DNA from: Chionis minor
Lineage: Eukaryota > Chordata > Aves > Charadriiformes > Chionididae
Assembly (NCBI GenBank): GCA_013398295.1
Contig: VZSF01009106.1
Coordinates: 1 to 64,000 of the forward strand
DNA length: 64,000 nt
Direction: 5' to 3'
The position numbers and the translations under genes were made by a program. The notes beneath the pieces were generated by a model. That model was not told the origin of the DNA. It worked only from the letters and a program-made list of their open reading frames with translations, and searched no databases. Of this stretch, positions 1 to 12,800 are shown piece after piece (position 1 is the first letter of the stretch; every line of letters begins with the position of its first letter).

Positions 1-618
1 TATATATATTTATATAAATATAAGGAAGAAATCCCCCTCTAAAATGTTCCTTAGTGTTTTTCTAGAGCTTATGGGGGAGGAAGGGATGTATGTCTTCTTG
101 CTGTTACATACATTTAGAGAACACATTTTGATCTATTGGCTTCTTGGTGCAGTAATGCAAGATTGATCCACATTGGTGCCAAAGGCTTTGCTCATCAGAA
201 GGAAGATGTAAAATACTAATCTCCTAAACAGCGAGGCCAGCCTCACTTGAATTCCTCTGCAACCCTCTGGTCCACCACAAAGTTCATAAATACTTTGACT
301 TCCAAATCGTTAGACGTTAAAAACAGGAACAGTACAGTAACATGGAGCGTTATGCTTCTCAGTGTAAAGCATTCTTCACTAGTTCCTATCACAGTGCAGA
401 CCTGACTGCATTAAATATGCTCAGGAGATTAGTCAACGTTGTCTGTATTTGGTTATGGGAAAGGCTCTCCTTTTTTCATCCAAAGTGCATAGTGAGAACA
501 AGTCAAAGCATTCCTCTTTTCAGTAAGTGTTTGATAGTCTGATCTAGGCATCCTCCTGAGAATGCAAGTCTGATGTCTTGCTCTTTTCCAAAGTCAAGTC
601 CTGCAGTTCAGACATTCA
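1..618 (-). other. MOSMO: MOSMO 3' untranslated region (partial)
   Basis: This is AT-rich sequence directly after the MOSMO stop codon. I saw no AATAAA hexamer on the minus strand before the window edge, so the untranslated region most likely continues beyond position 1. No other gene was seen here. Confidence 0.6.
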
Positions 619-803
619 TCAGCCAGGTAAACAAACTTTGCCAGCAAATAGAAGTCCCACTATTGTAAAGAAAATGGATAAGACAAACAGTACATACGAA
701 GACCCAACCACTGTGTTATTAGGTAATTTATATGGTTGACCTCCAACTTCATTGATGTAAAATCCTATTGGAAATATTAGGGCTGCCATACAGAATAGAA
801 TCA
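619..803 (-). CDS. MOSMO: MOSMO exon 3 (residues 107-167 and stop)
   Basis: The acceptor is TTTGCAG at 804, and the stop TGA is at 621-619. The exon encodes the third and fourth membrane segments and the C-terminus GKVCLPG. The Asn-Asn-Thr at 135-137 between the two segments is a possible glycosylation site. Confidence 0.95.
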
Positions 804-3800
804 CTGCAAAGAAAGGAGAAAAGAAAAAATGGTCACTGCTGTGTTAAAGTCAAAATATTCCAGTACCTAACTTTCTTGAAATGACCACGTAGGCATTACC
901 CTGCTTTTAAAACATTCCTCATCCACTCCCAGGAAAGACGGAAAGACCCCCATTTTGACTGTAATCAGTCCTGCTCGCTAGGGTCATGAACTGTCTTTAC
1001 AGAATAAAAATTTGGGGGATGGACTTCTACCACCATCCACATGTTTAGTCACAGAGTTCATTACTTCTGCGGTTATTTTAGAGTCATTTTTCCCCAAAGT
1101 CAAGATAAACTAATATTCAACATTGAAGAAACTCCTTTTCTATTGTCAGAGTTGTTTTTTTTCCAAGTATACTTGCCCTCTCCCATTCTTCCACATAAAT
1201 TCCTTTTCTGTAAAAGTTTTGTTAAAAATAGAAAACACATAGATTGTCATTACAGATTCTTTTAGATTAAAATACAGCACTTTCCTAAAGTTATATGAGT
1301 ATTCCCTTACATAATGAAATATCCTTAAGATTTTCCATTGAAATACAAAGAAAGTTTTCCGATGCAGCTTAATCTAATCTTCTTGGTGAAAAACTTCAAA
1401 TTCAGACTCTATGAACAAAGAGAACCAAGCAATGAGACTTTTCATTCCACCTGAACAGTCAGACTAATGTACATGGCTTGTGCTTACAACTGACTCTGTG
1501 CGGACGTACAAAAAAGAAACCAGAACTCCCATAATTACATTATGGATTTCACAGGCCTTCAGGTATCAATAGTGGCCAACATTCCTCAGAGCACATTTCA
1601 GTACTCTGATCAAATTCAGAAGGGAACATCCAATGTTGTAATCTTTCCTGGATGGCAACTTCAGTGTTCCTGTAACATACTTTTGGAGAAGTAACCCCCT
1701 TTAGTTTGAACCTCGCAAGATGCAGCGCTCTACTGCCTTGACCAAGGGAATGGTCTTCCAAGTATGGCTGCTTGAAGAGGCAAGACAGTCCTCACAATAA
1801 AAAGGATTAGCTTTTGAATTGGTTTGATTGCTTACACAATAATATACTATTAGGTTTTTAATCACTATTACAGTAACACAGAATTTTATCGGATTCTACC
1901 AGTTCAGTCAGCTATTAGTGCTTTACTCTTGTTTCACTTCCACATATTTCAACTTTGTTTCGAACGCTGTTATTTGTGGATTATTATATTGGGAACATGG
2001 CATCCCAATACCCATTATTCAACCAAATCTAAATTCTGTCTCGGGGGAGAGAGGGGCTGAGTGTGCTCTGTTCTCCCACCAACCCTACACAAAGCCACAC
2101 ACCATCAGCTCCTAACGTGATGCACAGCTAACGCTGAAGCCTCTCTTAGTCCTCAAAGTCTACCTATAAACTTAGCCACAGGAAAAAGAAAACTCAAGCC
2201 AAGTTACAATGCTCCTGCCTGAATAAAGTGCATTACATGCTCATTTCTTCAGTCTTCCCTCAGTTAAGATAGACTGCTGCTTTTGTCTGTTAGGAAGGGA
2301 CAAAGGTGCTGCCCTTGTCTCCCCTTTCTCTTCTCTACCACTAAGAGACAGAACAAACTCTGGGGATGCTTTTCTCTACCTGAGCTTCCCCACAAGTCGA
2401 ACTTTAAAAAGCAACAGTAAAAATCACTGGCCAGAGTAACAGCCATCACCCTGTCAGCAGTGCTGCAGCTGCTTTGCTTTCCAAAGGTATCTAAAAAAAA
2501 AAATTCAGGAGCTCACCTGTACCCTTTGGCCTTACCAGGACAGTCTCTAGTCTTTCCAAATGAGGAAGTGATGGGCTGGAGCAGCCTTAAAATTTTTTAA
2601 TGTAACTTCACCACTGCTCTTCCCGACTAAATACACATGCTCCGCTTTATCCAGCTACAGCGTTGCATACCTATACAAAAACTTGGGTGTTTTTTTTTTT
2701 TATGGACTCCATGTTTACTCAAGATGAATAGTTTATCACATATTTTATATCTCAGTGCTCAAAGCACTGATTTGCACAGTACAGGTCTCAGCTTTGAGGA
2801 AAAAACACTCATGTTCTACAGGAGAGACTAGTTATGGGCATGATGAATCTGAATTGAAGAAGTGTCCAAGTAGGACTTGGGCATAAACAAAAAAGGACGG
2901 TTTCATAAACCATGATCCGCACCAGAACATCATCTGCTCCTCCTTTCTGAAACGCGTGAGGCAGCTTACACAACGCCCCGAGTCAAGAGCAGCTACCACC
3001 AGCTACCAGCAGCAGCAGCCCTTCTTTCAGCTGACAATACTGAGCAGGACAAAAAAAATAAAGTCAAGTTTTCCGCTGGAGGGAGCTCATGTCTCAGGTT
3101 CAATGTAACAGCACTGCCGGATCGTTTTTTAAAAGGGAAGAAAAAGAGCACAAACAAAAAACATCTGGCAACTGCATAGTTACTACATTCTTGCTCAGTG
3201 CTACCTCGTTAGGCCAGCTATTAAAACAAAACCAAAGAACCAGCAACCAGACGTTAAACATCACATAATTGAAAGGTTTTAATCTACATGATTATTGGTC
3301 CACTTAATTTCACGCTACACAGTTTAATCCTAAAGAATGTTTCCCTTTTTGTGAGTGTATCTTAACCAACAGCTGGTCTATCTGAGGAGAGAAAGCTTGG
3401 GCGTGTGTTTCTTGCGCAGATCTGTGCAAGCGGAGAAGAGCTCTATACTAGAGTGGTCCAGAAAATAGCAGTTGATGTGTGATTAGTAACGCAACACACG
3501 ATTAGTAACAATTTGAACAATATTATGGGGTTGACTCACATTATCATAACTCAGCACGCTTCCTATTACATCCAGTTTGTCCCTGACGAGCACTGCAGTT
3601 ATTTACAAAGCTTCTATTATATTTTAACAATAACACACTTATAAGGAAATAGCTTTAGGATCCCGAAAACAACCTGCACTTTCAAGATTAAATCTCCTTT
3701 ATTACATTCCAGAACTACACAGCTGGAAAAGTTCTGATGGCCTCATGGATACGGTTCAAGAATAGATCTTTATTCCTCTCTACTACTATCCCTCTCTACA

Positions 3801-6800
3801 CCGTTCTTTGAGGTGTGTTGTACGTACGCGCGCCAGCGCTCTGCGGTCTGAGACCTGCCAGTGGCACTGTACCGCACCAGAAGCGCGCAGGCACCTCAGC
3901 TCTACCTCAAAAATAACGTCTGCCCGTGCAGCCACGTTTCAAACGTTCACCACAGAAGTAACCAGCCGCCTTTTCTCTTCTGCTGTGCGTACACACGTGC
4001 TGCCGTCAGAGTGTCCAAGCGATTTTTCTTAGCGGTCTGAATTTTTTGTCTACTGAAATAGCAAATGAAAAACCGATTCATCAAAGTCTCTGTCAGATTA
4101 GGAAGCGTGAATTATGGCAAAGTTTTGAGAAGTCATTAAGAAAAGACTGCATGATAAATTTATTTTAAAAAAAGAAGAAACTAAGGAGAAAACCCAGTAT
4201 ATGAAGTGCTCAGTTAACCTAGTGCATTATTCTTTTAGAAGGAGATTTGTAAGCTAGAGGATGGGAATTTCTTATACGAGCTGTAACCCAAATTTAACAC
4301 TCCGTATCTGGTAGTATCAACTCTGTGAATTTCCAGCAACCCATCAAGAACTTCTCCCTCAAGAGTACTTGCTTTTGATTTCAAATTCTTCCTTGGGTAG
4401 GAAAATTTGCAGAAAGGACACTTAGTAACTACAATTTCTAGGATCAAAAATATTTAGGTAATAAAACACAATCATTTCCAGTTTGCTTCTGAATGAATGG
4501 TGGCTGTCAAAAAAAGGACCTAGTTCCTGTAATTCCTTAGTTTGAAATTGTTTTGCGCATCTAATGACAACTTTAAAAAATCCAGGATATAGCATATTAA
4601 AAGAAGGAAAAGGCTACGCTCTAGTCTTTGCAGGGCTCATTGTAGTGCCTGCTTGCCTCTTTAGAGACGCGTAACAGAAAGCAGCACCTGGTACAAATCT
4701 TTCATAATGCAAGAAGCCCTCTATTCACTGGGGAACACCAGCATAGCTACTGTTAGTTAAGAATGTGACTATCCTGCCCCATTTTTACTTGCATTCCAAA
4801 AAGCAAGTCCATTATATTCATGAACATTTAAATCCTGAAGCAAAAAGAATAACAGACTCTCTGGTAACTGCTGGAAAAACGGTAGAATTAGGATTTTTCT
4901 GTCCAGTGTCTCCTCCCGTGATTCATCTCAGAGAACCACCCAATTCAGTGGTAGCAGACACAGAATTAATTCCCTTTCTTCTTGTAGCAGATGGTGAGAG
5001 ACCTGAATCTGTGTAAGACGTAGACAGATCTTGCGGGAACTTTGCGAATTCCTGCAATAGCCAAGGTTGTCACAACATACACAAGACCACCTAGGTGGCC
5101 TCCGCAGAGAATAAGCTCTGGACATTGTTTCTAATTATGGAACCTAACAGTATCTGTCCTAAGGACCATGGGAATTACGTTTGAGATTTACCATAGGTCC
5201 ACCACATCCTATCTTCTAAACCAGAAGATGGCACAGCGCTCTGAACAGGCAAGGGGCTTATGTGCATGTGAAGTAGGGCTAGCAGAAAAGGAGCCGTTTC
5301 AGAGATACACAGAACGATACCAAAGCCAGGTTACGTTTTTGCTACCAACTTATGCCACTATGTCACAGGGCACAATTAGTGGTGAAGTGCTACTGGGATA
5401 GTAATAGGCAGTTTGCTCACACTTGAGCAACCATAAATAATGCCATGCAAAGAAAGTGCTGATCAGATCTTTGGCTGCTATCGACACACGAGGCACAGCT
5501 CTGAGTGTGCAATACCTGTACGTCCACTGAAGCAGCACACAAACACCTGGGCAGTGAGTGCACCAGCGAGCACCAAGAAGGAATCCACTCTCCATTACAC
5601 TGAATGAATTTCCTACTACAGTTAACAGGACTCAAACATCAGCGATAGCTTTAAGGGTATCAACACCCAAAGTGATAACACCTCTCACATCAGTAGGAAT
5701 ACTGTAATTCTTGAAAGACTCTTCCCTACAGAAAGTGAAGAACTTCCACATTTGCCTTTAGAAGACTTGTGTCACTTATGCAGTATGACCCTGAGGAGGG
5801 AAGTATCTCTCCTTTGCACAAAGCTGTTTTGCAGAGAAGCCGTAAAGACAAGTTTATGTGCAGTAAAACCACCGATGGCTGGGGAAGGATGCAAAAGCTG
5901 TGCTAATAAATACTCTCTCGGGTGTATCACTTCAGAAGCATATACAGGAAAGAGAACTGATCAAACTTTTGTCCTTCATGTGTCCCTCAGCTAAACAAGA
6001 TAGACAAGACCACTCTCGGCGATAATTCATATTTATAGGTACACAGCTGAAAAAATCTGGACTCATCCAAGATGACAAGATTACAAGCAAAAATTCCATG
6101 AAAATTATATGCTATATATTTGTATATAAATTCCAGGAAGAACTGGGCAAGACTGACCTCTAACCAGGCTCCCCTTGCTGCTGTCAGAGTTGCAAGGAAA
6201 GGGCTGAGCAAAAGACTCCTCTGCCCTCAGACTAGTTATTCCAGACCCCTTTGCATTTGAAGGGAATGGAGCTGCCAGTCCCAGAGCTGCCCTTGGCAGT
6301 GCCAGCAGACTTCCTGGCCTGCCTAGGGTGGCACGGCCTACGTCGCGCCCAGAAAGTTCTGTAGTCGGCTGTTGAGCCTTGAAGCTGCTTGCAGAAGTGA
6401 TGTAATACAACTATGAAGTTTTCCCTGCTCCCTTCTAATGAGTTACACATGTTTTCATCTTGTATCACTGGCACTTCGCAGGAAGGACCTATTCATGGTA
6501 TTCCAAGTTGATTCCACTTGGTTACAGGTTTCCTAATACTAATCTACAAATGGGTTACTAATTTGTGTTGCCATACAATAAACCACAGAAGTCACTCTCA
6601 TCAATTTTTTGAAAAGTACAGAACTCTTCCTCCCATTCACTGCTTGCTTTTTTTTTTTGAAAGTGATTTTCCCTACAAGTGAGTTAAGCAATAAAACTTC
6701 CCATCATCGTTAACAGGAATGCAAAGGTCACAGAGTCATATGTATTGCAGATGAATACCAAAGACATTGAATCTTACAATTTCAGCAACGTAGCGATCAT

Positions 6801-9800
6801 ATCTTAATAGAATTATGAATAATTCTGACTTGCAAAAGAACGAATTCATATTTTTCATTATTAAACATCTCATAACAAAAAGGCAAGTGCTGAAATAAAA
6901 GAATGTCCTTCTCTATTTAGACTTCTAATAATGGACCTGTTGCAAGCCTACAGAAATCTACGGAGAAAAACAGCTTTAGGGTATCAGATTTTTTGACTGA
7001 ACTAACCATCACAATTGTAGAAAACTAAAGATGCAGAGATGTGATGATTGGAGATATATAAAAAAAACCATTAAAATGTGTAAAAACCCAAATACAAGCT
7101 CTGAATTAAGAAAAACGCCCCAGTAAATATATTGTGATATCAACTATTAATATACAGCATTCCAAAAGCCTCTTTACCCCAGAGCTTTGACTTCAGCTTA
7201 CTGTAAGCATCTTAATTTTATATGGCGCTTTGAGTTTAAACCCTCCCTGCACACATTAGATATACATGAAATATGTATAGATAAACAAGGGCACTGGAAA
7301 AGCTGGGATGGAATATTCAGCAATACCCATGTCTGCTATTTTAATCATTCACCGGAAAATAAATAAAAGTCAATCACAACGGATACAGCATTTCAATAGC
7401 TCCATTGTCTGCAAGAACTGCACTATTAATTTAATATGCTGTGTAGAAAAGTTGTCAGAAGGATGGCTTGGATTGTACAAGCACCTCAGTGAAGTACTTT
7501 TGTTGAAGCTCAGCCCTTTTTTATATTATTCCCTTCCCCAAAAGAAGGTTGAATCTCATTCATATTAGATGTCATTACGTGTCACAAAGTTCCATTAAAC
7601 CTTTTTTATGCCTGTGTAAACCACAAACTTGCATTTTCTAGTTAGTGTTCACACTGCCTTTAGTGGTATGTCATAATTCATGTCAATTTAAAAGCCCTCA
7701 GGTTTTGAGTTTTTTCATGCTTTCATCCCCACCATTAGGGCACCATTTCACAGTGGGGCTAAGCCTGTAACACACACCCAGAAAAGGAAGTTTGAAAGTT
7801 ATCCCCCTTCGTCCTTGTAACTGCTTTTCTTTTGCAATCAAGCAGCCATAGGACATGTTTCCCTGTGTGAAAATGCAGGGCTGCAAGAGAAGGCTCAGCT
7901 GTGAGGAGTTCTGCTGGTGCTCATAAGGAGCAGAAGTGAGGGAGGCAGAAAAATCACTGGTACTCCTCCCTCCCGCTGAAGCACTGCTGCGGGTCACTCA
8001 CGGAAGCAGAAGTCTCCGTGCTGTGCAGCACAACGGATGCTCTGCAGTGGGCAATCCTCCTGCATAGCCAATTAGGATGCAGATATTCTCAATAAAACAC
8101 CTGCTGTGAGCATGGAGCAGGACTGAACCAGCATCAACCCTGATTGATTCATGAGACACCTCAAGTAGGGATGGATTTCAGGCTGTAATAAGTCTCAGAT
8201 GTACCAACTGCTGCCTCTTCCTCAGGGAGGGAATCTTCAGTCATTCCATGCTGCTAGGACTAAGTCCCGGATATACGGGAGTGGGGAAGTATGAGAGACC
8301 ATCAGACACACAATTCAGGACTGACCTCTTCTATCCCTGCTCGTTCTCTTAGGTCAATTAATGGCACTGCCCAAGGAAGGCAAGGGGGCCAGGCATTCCC
8401 TTCTCTCACCTCGGGCCTCAGACTATTATTCCCTCTCCATTATAGTCACTTCAGATACCAACCCCTTGATTTTTGAAGGATTTTATCTTTCCCCCAGGTG
8501 TGGTATTTAAAGAGAAGGCATGTTTTGTATAGTAAGAGCCCTAAGCACTGCTCCTTGACAACACTGCAGGGTTATTTTAGACTCCACCAGTTTATCCTGC
8601 ATACAGGTCAACTGTGTAGTTGAGGTCACTTACTTCCAGTGAAAGCTATCCAGCGGGCATATTTAGTAGCTTCTCTTCGCCAGTGGGAAGCCACCAGCAA
8701 ACCACATGTGACAGTTAGTGAAATGATTCCCATAATGATGAAAAATAACGTAGTGACCCACTCAGGAGGCAGCCGTGGAGGAATACAGGTCCTGTCACGT
8801 CCATGGATGGTTTGACACTGTCGCACAAGGCCAACTGTGAGAGCACCTGAAAATACACAGCAGAGAGGCAAGTAAACTTTCAAAATCCTCTCTGAGGGGC
8901 GCTCAATTGCAAACCAAAGCTCAGAATTGTCCAAAAATAAGGGATTCTTCCTTTGATGAACCTCAGTAAGCCTTGCAAACACAGATGATGGGAAGGGGGG
9001 CATGCTTTAAACATCTGTCTTTGTGTTCTTTCACCACACGCTTGCACAAGTTGAAGCGAGATGGCTGCAAGCTGTATCTGGTTCTTGAGTGGCAATCAAG
9101 GTCTAATCAAAGGGATAAAGCACTCCTATAAAGCCTGCCAATATCAGCTAAAGGGGTAGCTGAGGTGTACAGAGGGTCACTCCCTCATCTGTGCAAGATT
9201 ATAATCGAATAAAATTACCTGCAGCCCCCTAAAATGCCTTTAATCGTCTAACACCTTTTTCTCTCATCTGCAAATACAGCTTTAATCCTCAATGTCTTGC
9301 AGCAGAAACTGCATTTGTTTCATACCAAGATTTTACAAACATTAAAAAAGAACCAAAATAAAAAACACTTCTTGACAAAAATAAGAGTCCTTCTATGCAA
9401 GAGACTGGTCAATTCTTTTGACAGCTAACAAGAGTCACCACACACACAAACTGGGATATCTACACAAAAGATCTATCAAAATGATCCTAGAAAAAGGACA
9501 AGACTGGTAGAAAATCCATAAAGTTTTACATAAAATGAGGTATTTTCTGTTAAATAAGAAATCACCTGATTTAAAATCCAATTCAGTGCTTTTGAGACTC
9601 ATAAAGAAGCTTTTAGTAAGCTTTAATAGTGAAGTTCTCCTTATTTGGAAAATTTAAACTCAAAATTAACATGCAAAATTAAAATCCATTTCTTCTAGTG
9701 TCTCCTAAACATCAAGTCCTATATTTCTCTATTTTGTCCAGTTTTCTGAACTGTTTTCCTAATAATCACAATTGTCCTTTATCTAAATTACGAGGAAAAA

Positions 9801-12800
9801 AACAATAGTTGATAATATTAAAGTTAACATCTTTCTCCACCAATTATTTCAAGTAAATATTGTTACAGCATTTACCTATTTAAAATAAAGAGAGGGCAAC
9901 TTTGAAACAATTACAGTAAGACTCGGAAGCTTAGGTTTAGCATCTCTTTTGGAGGGAGAAACAACTGTGATACTTTTTAGCTTCTTTTTGAAAAAAAAAA
10001 CAAAACCACGAAAGCACGAAACAAAGAAGTAAGCCAATAGCCCACAGGGTAACCAGTCCTAGCATGCACCTCCCAGCGCCCTGGAGCCCATTTCTACAAG
10101 TGGTCAGATCCTGCCTGCTTACACCTCGGCAATGAGCACCAGCAGATCGGCTTCTGAGCTCAGAGTCAGTGGGTTAGGAGGCAGAGCGTCATGATCTATT
10201 AGAGGCACTGCTTCTGATACACTCCTAGGGGATGAGAAGAACCAAGAGCAAAACAATTACTGCATCAGTTCTGTCGAAGCATTCCTGTAACCTTTGTTTA
10301 GACTATGAATTTTTAGCCCTATTCAAATTCACCCTTTTAATTACATATTCATCAACTGAAAGGTTGAGAGATGAATTTTCAGCTAAAAGTCGAAGTAAAA
10401 TCCTTTAAAAAAGCATCAGTTACAAACCCAACAAAACTGGCATTTTCTACTCCAGATATACAGCAATCACACCATTCCTGTGCACCAGGATTAAGCAAAA
10501 CAGAGACAGAATTACACACTCTTGCACAGCTCACATACCTGCACACCACACAGTTTTACACAAACTGCTTCTCGGTTGCTTTGTCACAGCCTGCAATGTT
10601 TTCATGTTACATCAGCCGCTGAGGCAGGGGGCAGATGTGCATGTGTCCTCAAGTGTCAAGCTCTCTGAAACACACACATTGCAGAACCTCATGCAAAACA
10701 CTAAGTAGCTTCCTGTAGTTTGGGGATAAAGAGGCTATTCACTGCAGTATCATACAACAGCAAATTATCCCAATCATACTGCAAGACTAGGATTTAACAA
10801 TTTTGCTATACTATACTATACTAGCAGAAGTCAGTTTTTTCTAAAGTGCAATTCTAACCCAAAGAATGACTTCATAAAAATTACATCACACACTCAATAG
10901 ATGTTTTCTGAATTCAGAGACTTCTCCTGAATCCAGTGGCAATAATTTAGTGCATTTTTAACTTTGGCAAAAGCAACAGTGATAAGAACCACTGTGCTGG
11001 ACTCCATTCCATTTTGTGTGTTAACTGAAACTGAAGAACAGTTGCTATACATGAGCATGTATTAGAAACTGAGACAACTAACTGATTTTCCAAATGCAAT
11101 TTGCGATTTATATTGAAGACATTTTTCAATTAACGAGCACATTTAACATGTCAGATTCAGAGGGGACCAAAGCTAAGCCCAGCAGCACCTTATCTAGAGG
11201 AAACAGAAGTCCACCTTGAACTACTATTTTTCAGTGCAATTTTTTTGTCAACGGCTACTTCTCCAAAGGTTGATTTTCTCAAAAAACCCCAACAAACCAC
11301 ACAGCTGAAAATGAAAAAATGAAAAAAAAAAAAAAGAGATCAACCAGTTAAATCTCGGAATTGTGAGTACCAGGGTAGCATCCCTTTTGAATACACAACG
11401 ATAGTTGCAAGAAACTACTCAGAGCAGCATTTCCTGAACATCACTTCTCATGCCCAAGCCTGTTGCTCCACTCAGTGGGGGTTTTTTTCGTTTTTCCTTT
11501 TTTTTTAATCAGAGTTTTAAAGCATCAGCAAATAAATTTCAGGATCTGCCATTCTAGAGGAGAAATACTGAACTTTATGGTTAAGCTTTTACTAGCACAT
11601 ACTCAGTATTCTCTCTTGTATCTGCTTTATGGAATACAAATTTGAAATAGATATGCTCTATAGTGAAGGTTTTGAACCTTGAGTCTGCAGACTCTAGGGA
11701 GGCGAATGGAGGGCAAGAGGAGGTCTGTGAACTAGTTCAAAAGGTTTCACAAAGGTAACTGGAAGAAAAAACCTCATTATGTGCTCGTAAATTTAGTTAA
11801 CGTTTAAGTTCACTATCCAGGGATACCTCAATTGTGTACATAAATTGGGTAGAAGGAAATTAAACCTCATAGCTTTGTCCCATAGTGACAAATCTGTTGA
11901 ATGCAGTGGGGAAAAAGAGTATTTATATGCCACGGAATTCAAAAGAAGAATGGGTTTACACAGTATTTTATTTCTTGGTCCTGTTCTAAAGCAATCAAGC
12001 AAACAGTTTCCAGGCAGCTGCCAACAAACTAACTTGTTACAGAAAATCTTGCTTAACCTTACCTAGTCTGTCATTGAAAGGAGGGACAGAGATACTGAAT
12101 CGAACAGTCTCCTTCTGCCTGTAGTTAGAGAATAGCCCAACAGTCCATCTCAAGCCAGTCACCAAGTTCCACTCTGATCCCAAGGTAAAAGAGGTTTTTA
12201 GTCATTCCCTCAGAATTCCAGCATAATTGCTGAAAATCTAAGCACCTAACATAGGTATAAAACAAACAGCATAGCTAATGCTAGTAGATAAGGCAGCTGA
12301 AAGACGGACACAGCCCTAAAACACGTGCAGTGGAGTAACCACGCCTGTCCATCCTCCCCCTCCCAGCTCCTGCACTGCACAGCTATCGGCAGCTATACTG
12401 ACAACCTGGAGAGGCAGGGGGAACCTGGAGATGCTCCCTTTCTCTCCTACACCTGCCTCTCCCTCCACAGCTTCCAGACTGCCATTATGCAGGCCAGTAC
12501 AGCCAGTTCAAGAGGTGATTAGGACAAATATTTCTAATTACTAAAAATGAGATTCAGCCTTGATCAAAACACAGAATACTGCACTGAGCAAATGTCGGTG
12601 AAGTGGTCCTTAGCCTTTTCCAGTAAATCTATCTCCTAAAATGCCAGTGCATTTCAAACACATTAAACTACCTTCCAGTAGTGAGTCTGACTATATTCAG
12701 GACTCCAGTTCATACAAGTGAAAGATTTCATGGTCATATTCCTACGCTACCTCACCCAACTCCTCCAGACCACCAGTAATGCTTATTTTATGACGCTGCA

